Shown: piece after piece, positions 34,101 through 45,465 of the stretch
Layout of the letters: each line of letters starts with the position of its first letter
Position numbering within the stretch: position 1 is the first letter of the stretch
From: Vermamoeba vermiformis
Taxonomy: Eukaryota; Tubulinea; Echinamoebida
Direction: 5' to 3'
Assembly: GCA_045837725.1 (NCBI GenBank)
Contig: JBEWZL010000145.1
Span: 248,001-312,000, forward strand
Length of the DNA stretch: 64,000 bases
The notes under the pieces: model-generated
What the model was told of the DNA's origin: nothing
Databases searched by the model: none
What the model saw: the letters and a program-made list of their open reading frames with translations, nothing else
Program-made: the position numbers and the translations under genes

Positions 34101-34375
34101 AGAGTGAACTGCTCGAGGACCGATTCATGCAAGCCAATGCCCATCAACTGATGCTCGGCGAAGAACGAGTGCGCATGCGATACAACGTCGATAATGCGGA
34201 CATGGACGAGGACATGCTCGCTGAAGAGGATGTGGATGAGGACGTCGAGGACGAAGAGGACGTCGATGAAGAGATTGAAGAAGAAGAAGACGACACTGTG
34301 GATGTCGCTGAAGAGCGTGCTAAATTAGAAAAAATTGAACAAATTTTGAAGAATTTGTCTGGTGGCAACAAATAA
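31154..34375 (+). CDS. Mitochondrial PPR-repeat protein with acidic tail
   Basis: Seven exons (31154-31394, 31551-31655, 31708-32226, 32280-32648, 32709-33479, 33533-33778, 33834-34375) give 930 residues. The start MLTARSLLVKTISKVANNSS is Arg/Ser-rich without acidic residues, a good mitochondrial presequence. Helix pairs of pentatricopeptide type follow, e.g. PNTETFEFLVLALIRLKRYE, NALLTYYYTIKQAAGIE, QRVYDALIKHYLKTDQK and DGRIYAHLIAAHGYERNR, spaced about 35 residues. PPR proteins bind organellar RNA and act in its stability, translation or ribosome assembly. The C-terminus has a long Asp/Glu run (e.g. EDVDEDVEDEEDVDEE), odd for an RNA-binding protein. The first exon is AT-rich while the rest has strong codon bias, suggesting high expression. 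Fifth-intron palindrome TGACACGTGTCA lies at 32692. The family member is not identified. Confidence 0.82.
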
Positions 34376-34607
34376 GACAAACAAAAGCAAAAAATAACCT
34401 CGGAATAAAACAATTTTGTATTCAAAACAAGCAACAGAACTACTTGCTCCATTTACTAAATACATATTTGATTTGTATAGCAGGTAAGTTCCCTAGCTCT
34501 AGACGCGTTAATTATGAGGATCAGATCTGATCGTCTGGATCCAAATTAATAATTTAAATAAATTCAAATAATTTTACTTATATTTTATTTGAACAGAATA
34601 ATACATA

Positions 34608-35894
34608 ATGGGCGAGGATATATGGTATAAATATTATTTGAAAGAGTTTTGCTTTGACGATCCAGCAGATCCACTTTTAAAAGCCAAGCCAGCACCAATG
34701 TTGTGGTCATATTATTTTATTGCTTCCATGAAGCTCGATAAACAGCGTGGATTTGACTTTTCAAAGAAGTGCGTGACGATAATCTATCAACTGCTCGAAG
34801 AATCATTGACCACGCTGCAAGATCTGGTGTTGAAAGGAGACGTGGCCACAACGGAGTACCAAATTCAGCGCCAGGCCGCACAAGCTCCTAAAGACGGCGA
34901 AGAACACAAGCCCATCCATCAACAAGACAAGTCAGTGCTGCACTACGCCGTGCTCAGTGGCAATGTGCCCATGGTGCAGATGTTGCTGGGGGCAGGGTAC
35001 TTGCCTGAACTGAACGCGCCTGACCTCATCACTGCATTCACACCCCTGCACATGGCCGTATTCATCGAGAATAAGGACATGATGTGGACTCTCATCTCGC
35101 ACGGGGCCAAGCCAGATCTGTTGGACTCGTATCGCGGCACAGCACTCGATTACGCACGTATCGCACAGCTGATGCCGTACAAATATCAAAAACAGCGCGA
35201 CAGCACGCAGATCAAAGTATACGACGACAAAACAGGCAAGATACAAGCGTGGTCTGTGCAACAATTCGAAGAGAAATTCAACGTGACGTGGTGCGCGGAT
35301 TGGATCGCAACCAACGAGTACATTGAAGAGCTGTTGTTCGGTGGATTCACACTGGGCAATCCCGACATGGAGTTCAGGTGCGTGGTCACTGCACTAATTA
35401 TCGACGCGTACTGACCTGTTATCAGAGAACAATACATGCCTGTGATCAATGCCTCGAGTGGCGATGAGAACATTGTGATTGCAGAGATCAGTCCGCAAGT
35501 GGGCTGGGGTGCATTTGCAGCACGTGACATCAAAAAGGGCGAGTTCATTGTCAAGTACGGTGGTCAAGTGATGATTAAAAAGGGCGTGAAAGACAGATCG
35601 TACAGCATGCAATCAGGGCTCGAAGGATTCATATTGAACAGCAAACAGTGTCGCAACACCGGTGCATTCCTCAATCACTCGAGCACACCCAATGCACAGG
35701 CCGAGTGCGTGTTTGAAAAGGGTGTCGAACAAGCAGTCATACTCGCCATTGAAGACATACCTCGAGGCAAACAACTGTTCATCGATTACAGCGAGCGATA
35801 TTTTAGCAAGGGCGTGGATATGAACGAGTTCCTCGACATGAACACTGCGCAGAATGAATTCCCCACTTGTTTGCCGTCCACTGCTTTCAGCTGA
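34608..35894 (+). CDS. SET-domain protein with ankyrin-like N-terminus
   Basis: Two exons (34608-35377, 35426-35894) give 412 residues. The N-terminal half includes two ankyrin-like units (KSVLHYAVLSGNVPMVQMLL, TPLHMAVFIENKDMMWTLIS). The C-terminal half is a compact SET domain: GWGAFAARDIKKGEFIVKYG (motif I), RNTGAFLNHSSTPNA (the NHS pseudoknot motif that binds S-adenosylmethionine) and LAIEDIPRGKQLFIDYSERY with the catalytic Tyr. Cysteine-rich pre- and post-SET segments are absent, apart from a short tail. Such SET proteins methylate protein lysines, not necessarily histones. Ankyrins beside SET recall EHMT, but the order and lack of pre-SET make orthology unlikely. Substrate unknown. Confidence 0.85.
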
Positions 35895-35984
35895 AAATAA
35901 ATAAAATTTTTTAATCGTACTTGCCGTATTACCGACAAATGGGGATTATATTACAGTTCGATTAGTATATATCACAGGTGTTAT

Positions 35985-37631
35985 TTAGTGCATGTTGATG
36001 GGCGTGGTCAATTGTGTTGATTTCCGCTGCGGTGCTGGGGGACTCGTCTTCTTTTCATCCAAATCAACTGACGTACTCAACTGCAAAGCGTGTCAGCACA
36101 AGCACTAGCGTTAAGATTGCTCAATGTTAAATTACCTTTTCAAATTTAGCAATGTGAGCTTTGACAAATGACGACGAGCCAGAGATGGGTTTGTTGTTCT
36201 TCTCGCTCTCATCAATCTTCTTCGCCTCTTCCAAACTCTTTTTCACGGCTTTTGACGCGGGGGCGGGTTGTATGGGTTTGTTTTCTTTGCCTTTGTCGTC
36301 TTCACTCTTGTCTTTGCTGGGTTTGGATTCGACAGGCTTGGGTTTGTTGTTCGGATTGGCTTGGAACTTGAGCTGAGGTTTGTTGACGTGCGCCAGACGA
36401 GGTGAAATAGGCTCTTCATCGCTGTCATTGTCGTCTTCAATGGACGAGGCCGATGAGCGTCGCACGTGAGTGGGTTTGACTTGTTTCTCTTCACTCTTCG
36501 CGGCTAATTTTTCACGTGCGCGCAGCAAGTCTTCAGGCACATCTTTGGCTGCGAGTCTGAGCTTGGTCTTGTCGTTCAGTGAAATCAAATCGTTCTGCGT
36601 TCTGAGCCACACAAATTTAGGTTTCTCATCAGGACTCGGCATCACAGTCGCAGGGTCAGTGCTCGTGGCCTTGGCTGTCTGACCACGCACCACACGACCA
36701 ACACACGTGAACAGACCAATGGCCCCGACGACCAGTACGGTGATGGCTGAGAGCATGATCACCCACGCCAGTCGCGGGTCGTACGTGTTGTCCACAGGCA
36801 CGAGCAAGAGATCGAGATTGTACTCGAGATTGGAGAACATGCCCACGGACTTGGACGGTGTGACTGCAATGTACCACGTGATACCTAAGCATGATTGAGT
36901 TAGTTCAGAGCACATGACACGTGTCAAGCAGAAGTCCGTACTGTGATCGAGTGGCGGCAGTCGCACGTGCATGACGTCGTGATGTGCCGTGTTGAGTGTG
37001 AAGTCGTGTTGTTGCTCGCTCGGTGTGCCTGTCTTGGACAGATAGACTTTCACGAACAACTCGCGGCTGTCAGTCACGTGTTTAATGCGCAACACGAGCA
37101 CGTGATTGGATAGCAGCACTTGATCACGTGCTTTCAGTGAAGCGTGAACACGAGCAGAGTTGAGCACAAAGTAGTGCAGATCAGGTGCAGAGGATGAAAA
37201 TACAGCGCCGAGTCCGCCTTCAAATCGACCTTTCTCCGTCACATTCACGCGCAATTCTTTCATATTTTTGGACGGCTCTTTCGGCTTGTCTATTGGTTGT
37301 GTAATTGGTTTGCCATCTGGACTGCTATGTGTAATTCGAGGTTCTGTTACGTGCTTAAATTCGCCTAATAACATATTTATAAATAATATGCTCGTACGAT
37401 GTTAATTAAATATTGACACTACGTTATATTTTAAATCTGAATTTTAATAATTTATTGATCAAATTGTATTTGAAGGTATAAATGCATATTCATTGAAATA
37501 GTTTCAATATACTCACCGACACCATCTTGAATAACGTCTGTAATTGTTGGTGCATTCACATCTGCAGTTTGATTATAAAAAAATGATAGGATCAACCCTG
37601 CGAAGACGGCGGTTGCTGAATTAAGCCCCAT
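35985..37631 (-). CDS. Orphan type I membrane protein
   Basis: Four exons (37631-37517, 37364-36942, 36884-36136, 36080-35985) give 460 residues. A signal peptide (MGLNSATAVFAGLILSFF) precedes a lumenal or extracellular region containing LHYFVLNSARVHASLKARD, VLRIKHVTDSRELFVKVYLS and DVMHVRLPPLDHSITWYIAV, a beta-sandwich-like alternation. One transmembrane segment follows (WVIMLSAITVLVVGAIGLFT), then a long Lys/Ser/Pro-rich cytosolic tail with RRSSASSIEDDNDSDEE, a likely phosphorylation cluster. The first exon is AT-rich and far from the rest. I do not recognise the family. It could be a cargo receptor or adhesion-like protein; neither can be shown. The intron at 36885-36941 holds the TGACACGTGTCA palindrome. 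Confidence 0.72.
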
Positions 37632-37994
37632 ATCTCCTACGAAAGACGTAGAGCAGAAAGGATCACTTGTTGGGGCTTTATGATGGCTATCGAAACAATG
37701 AATGCATTTCAAGTTTTTTCAATCAGCTCACGAAATTTCAGAAACTAGGTGACCGTTGCAAATCTCAGGCACGACTGTTCACATGGATGCTATATTTATC
37801 ACCTGTGACATTGCGCTCTAATGGTTTGAGGAAAGAGAGCATGGAATGCGAGAGGTCAATTTGAATCTTAAATGGCGGGCAATTTGATTGAATTGATTAG
37901 AGCATTATTAATGCAACGGTCGTTTAATGGCATATATATCACACGACTATGATACAGGGTGTTATAATACAAACAAAATAAATAAGTGCTTCGA
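37632..37994. other. Intergenic region
   Basis: A 360-bp interval between the start of the membrane-protein gene and the 3' end of the myosin fusion gene (both minus). Apart from an unlikely short plus-strand frame (37667-37864) it contains no recognisable feature. Confidence 0.4.
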
Positions 37995-40900
37995 TTACTT
38001 TTTGATCTTCAATGACTTCAACTGCAGCTCTCGCTTCGAGGCGCGGAGAATGTCAAACCACTGCTTCTTTTCAGCGGGGGTCTTGGCTTGCAGTTGATAC
38101 AGCTTGCCTTTGACGTCTAGCTCCACGCAGTTGACCAGATCCACTCCGTCAGCGCGGTCAACAACACGAGCCTCACCGAGGTCTACGACAGCTTTGTTCT
38201 CAAACTTGTCTTTCTGTGCCTTGGGCTTAGCAATGATCACCAAGTCGTTGAACAAGAACACCCAACTCGGCTGTCCATTCACGACGAGCTCGCCTTCTTT
38301 CAAGTACTCGCGTGTCTCATTCAACAAGCTCTGCACGCCATTGGTCAGCACGATATCCTAACACGTCAATCACGTTACTTACGATCTTCAAGCCTTCAAT
38401 GTTGTGCTCAATCTCGCTCATGCGCTGCAAGGTCTCAGCCTTCCTCTTGCGATCATTGACAAAGTCTACCACGCCTTCAATCTTCTTCTGCGCTTTAATG
38501 ATGCTTTCATAAGCTTCTGTGTTCTCGGTCGGGATGTACTTCAACAGCTCCTGGATGGAGGTTAGTTTTATATATCATCTTTGATCGAATTCTCAGAATC
38601 ACTTGCCTTGAAGAACAGAGGATATTTGCAGATACGTTGCACGGGCTTGATGAGAAAACTCGACAAGAAAAGACCACGACACTTGGGATCAGACTCGCAG
38701 ATTTGAATGGTCTTGACGAGCTCTTGTCGTGTCTTGGTCAGTTGTTCCAACAAGATCAGTGCTTGCGTGTGAATGGTGCAGTACTGCGTGTACATCTTGA
38801 AGTAGTCTGACAGCGACAAGAACAGTTCTGCCACTGCTTTGGTCTCGTCAGTCATTTGCTTCTTCTTCTCTTCCCACGTCTTAATGACTTCTGTGTTGAT
38901 TTGCAGCAGAATTTCCACATTGCCGAAGATAGATTTGATTTCGTCCTCAGTCAGCACTCCTTTGATGCGCAGTGGTGTTAAGAACACGCTGTCGATGATG
39001 TTGAGGTCGTTCACGTAATCATATTCCGTGGAAATAATCTCTTTAATCACCCTTTGCAGTGGTGTTAAGTTCGGGTCTTTGTAGTCTGCCAGCTCTGCAT
39101 CGATAAATCGTTAGAATTAACTCAAAAAAATTGTTGGTATCACACGTACTGTCCGCCAATGTCTTTTCTTCACGTCTTTCAATGACTTCGTGCGTCGACT
39201 GCTCGCCGCTGAGTGCGTTTAAATCGTCATTGTCACTAATCAAAATTGCCTTTCTGAAGCGTTCGAATGAGGTCGGTTTTGTCACGTACAACACGTCACG
39301 CAACATCTTGGCTACTTCTGCGACAATGTTATCCACATCCGAGGACTGAAGATTGCGCTTGCACCAAATCTGATCGAAGCTCTCTACAGCCATGACAGCT
39401 ATTTCCGTGAATGCGTTGGGCAAGAACATGACTGGGAAGATGACACGTGTCTGTGGCTGTGTCGGTAAGCGCTCCGTTGCCTCCAATCGTCGTTCACCTC
39501 GTTTAGAAGCCAAGTACTGTTCAAACTCCTCGAGTCGGAACACACTCAAGAAGGCATTGACGAGCTTGAATGTGACGCGCGACACCCCATAGCGCTGCCC
39601 GTCTGTGCGATGTTGCTGCATTTCAATCATTTTCTTGAACTTGCTCGTCTTCGTTGTGGCGAGATGGAACAAGACTTTAACACCCAACTCTCCTGCCTCT
39701 AGTTCAGTGAACGGTGTGTTGTTTTGGAAGCCAATGAATCGCCATTCAGGTGAGTTAAATTCAATCGACGGAGCTTCAGGGAATGCATTGTGATAGATGG
39801 TCGTGAGCTTGAATCGGAGCTTTTCAGCGTCATTGGCCTGCTTTGAGCGACTGATGCCAGCAATCATTGCCATCTGATAGAGCCACAGATCGTCTTTCCA
39901 ATCAGCTGTCACGCCACTCACCACTCGCTGTTGCACGAGATTGTTGAGGCCAATTTTCACGAGTAGTTTGAGGAACTTCTTCTCGTAGATGACATTCAGC
40001 CTGGAGAGGGTCGCACTGAACAGCGCAAAGAATCGCAAGCAGTCAGCGAGCAGCGCTACTTCATTGGTCTCGAAGTATTTGAGAATTTGACGGAACAGTT
40101 CTTCGTCTGCGCGGCGCTGTTCAATTGGACCCAAAATACGCAAGTCATTCATCTCGACAAATGACAGCAACAGCACAATGATTGCCATGCAGTTGCGCCA
40201 CGCATTCAAGTTCTGATCGTACGTCGATACAATGTCGAACAAGCTCTGCACAAACGACGCACTCACAAACTCGTAATCAGCAGCGGTAGTGAGATACGAC
40301 AGCACTGCATTGAGTGCGTAGGCCAGTGTGTTGCCTGCAAACTCGGGGATCTTGGTGATGAGGAACTTCATGCCTCCTTGCTTGCCGAACTCAACGGCGT
40401 AACTCTTGTTCTATGTAGCAAGGGTGAATAGTCGTACTTGAAGGAGGAATAATAAATACCTGTAGCTTCTTAATGAGATCAAAAATGGCTTTCTTCGAGT
40501 AACTGAACAGCTCTCGTATTGTTTGTTCGATGTCCGCGAGTGTCTTATTTGACTGCAACGTTGGATTAAGCTTCAAATGCACTTCTTCGCCGCGCAGAGC
40601 ATCGAACTTCCTTTTGTCCTTCAGATCTGCTTGTTGAATGTATGAATTTGAGCCAGGATGGTACAGAGCAAATAATGTGGCCTGTGCTGGAATATTGAAC
40701 TTCTCCAATATGCAGCCAATGTGTGTTTTGAGAGGAATTTCACGATCAACCATGAGCGGAATTATTTTGGGGCTCTTGGCATCACCATAATGAATCCTCA
40801 GTGGCACTGCCTCGCTGTTGACCGCGGACACTCTACGACCACCAATAGCTGTGGGACCTGAACGAGTGCCAGGATTGAGCATTGTGTTTGTGTTGTTGGT

Positions 40901-43900
40901 GGTGGGCGGTGAGTTCTCCACTCTGTTCATCAGGGCCATGAGATTGGGTGATGAAGGCGAGGGTCGTGGTGAACTGTTCGGACTATCTTGACGTCCAATA
41001 GCGATGTTCTCTGATGACGGTCTTTTGTTGTTCAAGTCAGGACGTTGCCAGAAACCAGCGCGCTGTGGCCATGATTAGTATCACTGATGTGCAATGTCAA
41101 ATGTCTTACCCTGTTTTGACGTGCTGGTGGTGGATCTCGCGGAGACGACTGTGGAGAGAGTTGTGGCGAGTCTATTTTTGGCTGGTTAAAGGAAGGTGTG
41201 TGATTTGGTCGGATTGGCAATTGACGCGGACTCTGCCCTGGTATGTTGCGGAATGTCGGTGAAGACATGGAGGTGTCGACAAGTGAGTTGTGCGTGTTGT
41301 CTAATGATCTCGGCGAGGCTACTGAGACACTGCCAGTGCTGACATGAGTGTTATCGAGACTGCGTGGTGAGGCATACGGAGAGAATGAAGGAGGCTGTTT
41401 CTTCGGTCCAGTTGTCACGAGAATGACTTTGGATCGCTGCTCCTCTTGTTTGGCTCTCTCTTCTTGTGCTCGTCTAGCACGCTCTTCTTCTTCGCGCCGT
41501 CTCCGCTCTTCTTGTTCTCTGCGCATGCGGTCCTCTTGTTCACGACGCGCTCTTTCCTCCTGCTCGCGTCGCATCTGTTCTTGTCGTTGTCTCGCGAGTT
41601 CTTGTTCGCGAATTTGTTTCAAGTGCAGCAATTGTCGTTGTGCACCAGCTCTTCGCACGTAGCGTTGAATGGACACGACAAATCTGTTCAACATGAGTCC
41701 TCTCTGCTGGTCCAGCACACGAGCCATAAAGTCCTTCAAAAACACCTTTGACCTGCCAACTTGCCACTCTTGACAGGTGCCGTCGAGTGCTTTCAAGTAC
41801 GATTTGATTTTGCTAACTTTATCGCCAGGCCCGCTGCCCATCAAATAGTGGTATCGCTCCCAAAAGGTGTCAATGCTGTACCGAGCACCAAATCCAGCAC
41901 GTCTCAATTTCACAACTTGCACGATAGATGTCGAGCGCAGTTGATTCATCACCTTGCCGCCATCAAAGTGACCACTCTGCGAGGTCTCGTTGGGCTTAAT
42001 GCAACGCACGAAGTGGCATTTAGATGTTGATAACACGGTTGCTAGCGCTGCAAGTTGATTTTTGAACGCAATGCACACCGAAGCCTGACTCGAGTTAGTC
42101 ACATCAAGATAATTGGGCTTGTAGAACATACCTTGCGCGCTGCAGGAGATCTATTGGGAGCTACAGACGGCGACCTTCGATCACCAGGCGAGTCTGCGTT
42201 ACTGCTTGCAGCTGTGAAGAGGTGCTTCACGAGCGGCACTGAACTGGTCGAGAGCAGCTGTTCTACGTCTTGACTCATTGTATCTTTGTTCTTCTCCAAG
42301 AAATTGTGCACATTGTACGTGACATCTTCAATGAAGTGGCGCAAAGTAAATCTGTGTTGCTGCTTAACATCGAATACTACTAACGGATTGGCGCCTTGAG
42401 CCTTTTTGAATTTTTGCACGAATCCCTTCATGATGTTAGCAAACAATACTGCAAGGCTATAAACTACGTACGTCATCTGAACCTTTAGGTACGCGACCCT
42501 CTTCATCGAGCAGTGCCAGCAGACCGTTTGTCTTGTGCTCTAATAGGTCAATACAGCTGCGCTCGTCAGTGTCAATGTGACTCCACGATATTCCTTCGCG
42601 CTCGTACTCTTGCTGTTCGAATTTGAACCAGTGCTCGCTCATCAACTGCTGCAGTCGTTCATTGGCATAATTGATCAACAGCTGCTCCAAACTGTTCTCG
42701 GTAAACACTTCAAAACCGTAGATGTCCAACACACCAATGCACGCGCTGTTCTGACCGAGTTGTTTCGGTCGCAAGCTGGTGTTAATGCGATCGATCAGCC
42801 AATCGAATAACAGATGATAAATTGCTTTGGCGAGTGCTGCACACGTCTCTTTGGCCTGTGCAGGTGTGAGAGGGATGTGGTACTGCGTCTGTCTGTTGCC
42901 ACTCTGGAATGAGCGGCCAGTCAGTGTGGACTGCAACTGCGCCTCTTCAATGCCCAGCAATCGCGCGCACAATGCTAGTACATCGGTGTTCACTACTGCT
43001 GAGCCTGCAGTGCCCGATTGCGAGCCTGCGAGTGGCGCTGAAGGTTTGAATTCAATGTTGCCGAGGTGCAGAATGACCGCGATGAGTGACATGATCTGTT
43101 GCTGCTCTTCGCGCGTGATTCCAACTTCACTCATTGTCTGCTGCAGTTGTTGCCAGTGTTGTCTGTCGTGTTGGTCTGTGTTCAACTGTGGATCTACACG
43201 ACCATTGCAGAGATAGTTGTATCGATTATTAGCTGATAGTCCTAGTCTTCTTCGCTCATCTTCACTCGCTCCATATAACAGATAATAAAACACATGATAA
43301 TTGCGCTCTTCAGAAGCTTGAAACACGATCCGTGTCTTTTCGAGCAAATAGTGCTCTATTTGCGCGCCAGTAATGTGTCCGCTAGGGTTGAAAAATACTC
43401 GAATGAATTTGCCAAATCGACTCGAATTGTTGTTTTTAATCGTCTTCGCATTGCCAAACGCTTCAAGGACCGGATTTGCCGCCAAGACTCGCTTAGCAAC
43501 GTTGTCTAAACAAGGCTGTTAATATTATAACCCTATTATAAAATAGCAGACCATCGTACCTAGATTGCTATGACTGCTTGCATAAGCAAGAAACTTCAAA
43601 ATGTATTTTGTCGCCTCCGTCTTGCCAGATCCCGATTCACCGCTAATAACAATCGACTGCGGAGTATTATCGCCCATCATAGATCTATATGCATTCGTCG
43701 CAGTTGTGAATACATGCGGTGGAAGAGCGTTGTTGTTCAGATCCGCCTCGTTGTAACGCTTCATAGTAGCGTCGCTGTACATATCGACAGCTTTGAACGG
43801 ATTGACCGAGACTATCAACTCGCCTATATTCGTCTAAATAATAAACTATATTAATACCGCAGGCAAGCGTTACGTTATATTAAGTGCGGAATTGCGTACG

Positions 43901-44446
43901 TAGATCTTATCCTGCGAGTATCGCTTCTTGAGATTATGCAATACACTAGCCTCATTCAAATCATCGATTTTAATCATGTCATCGAGGTCTTGAATAGGCG
44001 TCTTAGTGCGTATTGGCAGCGCTTGACTTTCATCGACCGAGAATTCCTGTGACGATATAAATGATTACAATGCGTTAATTGAGCAATATATTTATTTAAT
44101 ATAGTAGACCGTATTATTAATATAAAAATGCATAAGCTGTAAATAAAGATTTTATAAATTAAAAATGGAAATTTGGCTTAGGCGAATGAAAACATGATTT
44201 TGACAACATCGTTTAATTGACGATACTAAACCATATTAAATTAAAATATTGCCTAGATTATAAACAATTAACTGTAACGGTCAATTTCTTTCGGATGGGA
44301 AACTAATTATTGGCATTGATCCAGCGCATATTTACCTCTCCAGAATCCAATTTAATATTATATTTATTGCCATTTTTAGATAGGACTGTCGCCAGTGCCC
44401 AACCTTGCTGTGCATCTGCTACCCAAATTTGCGTGTGATCTGCCAT
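37995..44446 (-). CDS. Myosin motor - ELMO-like module - RhoGEF (DH-PH) fusion
   Basis: Eleven exons (44446-44336, 44046-43900, 43833-43560, 43505-42468, 42448-42132, 42084-41110, 41062-40460, 40410-39150, 39094-38607, 38550-38383, 38357-37995) sum to exactly 1914 codons plus stop. Motor: GESGSGKTEATKY (P-loop), NNNSSRFGKFIRV, GVLDIYGFEVF, HFVRCIKPN. Loop 2 is Ser/Pro/Arg-rich. One IQ (SIQRYVRRAG) and an ER/K-rich single-helix follow, then a Pro/Ser-rich linker. About residues 1010-1530 match ELMO: ubiquitin-like start, LFALYHPGSNSYIQ, armadillo-like helices, WRFIGFQNNTPFTELEAGE and VTKPTSFERFRK. A DH domain (TEYDYVNDLNIID, SFLIKPVQRICKYP) and PH domain (WVFLFNDLVIIAKPK) close the protein. 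It should couple actin-based movement to Rho/Rac activation. Dictyostelium MyoM has motor plus DH-PH; the ELMO part is extra. Confidence 0.93.
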
Positions 44447-45465
44447 CTCTTTGGTTCAAAGTGATGCACCAATAATCATTATTATACGCGTATAGTAGTT
44501 AAATGTGATATATAATACATAGTCCTATCTTTCTAAACGCTAATTAAATGACGAAATTGTCGGCACATTCAATTGAATTTCAACGGCCACCGATAGCACA
44601 CAACATGTAATATAAATAATCACTATGCGGTCACAACTGCAGTATATATTGTGCGTAGCAATACTACGGAGTAGAACTTGTTCGTGGGTAGAAGATCACG
44701 TTTGAATTATGAGCCAACTGGTACGCTCGAAATCATCGTTATTTCTAATTTCTACTAACACAACAACAAAAATATATATACTTTGGATACTTTCAAAATT
44801 ACTTGCTTTACTGTCGTTTTATAATTATTTTGCTTGGATAAGAGCAACCAACACAACGACCTCAATCGTGCATATCTTTGTCACTAACATCGCGCTATAA
44901 TATGCGGAGATGTTGTAGATTACATCATTTTTGCAACACGAAAGCGAGATCTGCTAGAAATTCGAGTACAAAACTAATGAACAGGAACTACTTGTGAACT
45001 CTAACCGCCGGCACATCTTTATGACTTTGTGCAATCTACGCTCGAAAAAAATTATTGTATGAACGAGCAGACAACCAGGAAAGCCACGGCAACAGGAACA
45101 TTGAGCAAAAACTTCTCAGCCGCTGCAGTTGAGGCTCGGTTAGGGCGGATAATGCTACCTGCGCCTTTGTAAACTATTCAACTGCTACTGCCTCTCATTC
45201 AGCTTCTCTGCGTCGCGGATGTGCTTCCCGCTGAAGAGGGTGTCGAACGCGTAAAATATCGCCACTAGCCAATTTAAGTGTGTCCTAACCGCTGTCACCA
45301 ACACAAAAAGATATTGCAGCCGAATAGCAGCTAATTTCTCGCGGAAAATTGAGGGAAAACTCGCAACGGAGCTCGGTAAAAAAAGAAAAAAATCGGCTTT
45401 ATTTTAGTTCAGACTCAACAGTCAGCACCACCCAACGCGACAAACATTCACACTTAACACTAGCC
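44447..45465. other. Long intergenic region between divergent genes
   Basis: One kilobase between the myosin fusion (minus) and the small protein gene (plus). The left half is AT-rich. From about 45060 to 45300 the composition turns GC-richer and mixed, with no continuous frame, which might be a 5' UTR or an unrecognised RNA. I find no tRNA, snRNA or snoRNA signature there. Confidence 0.4.
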
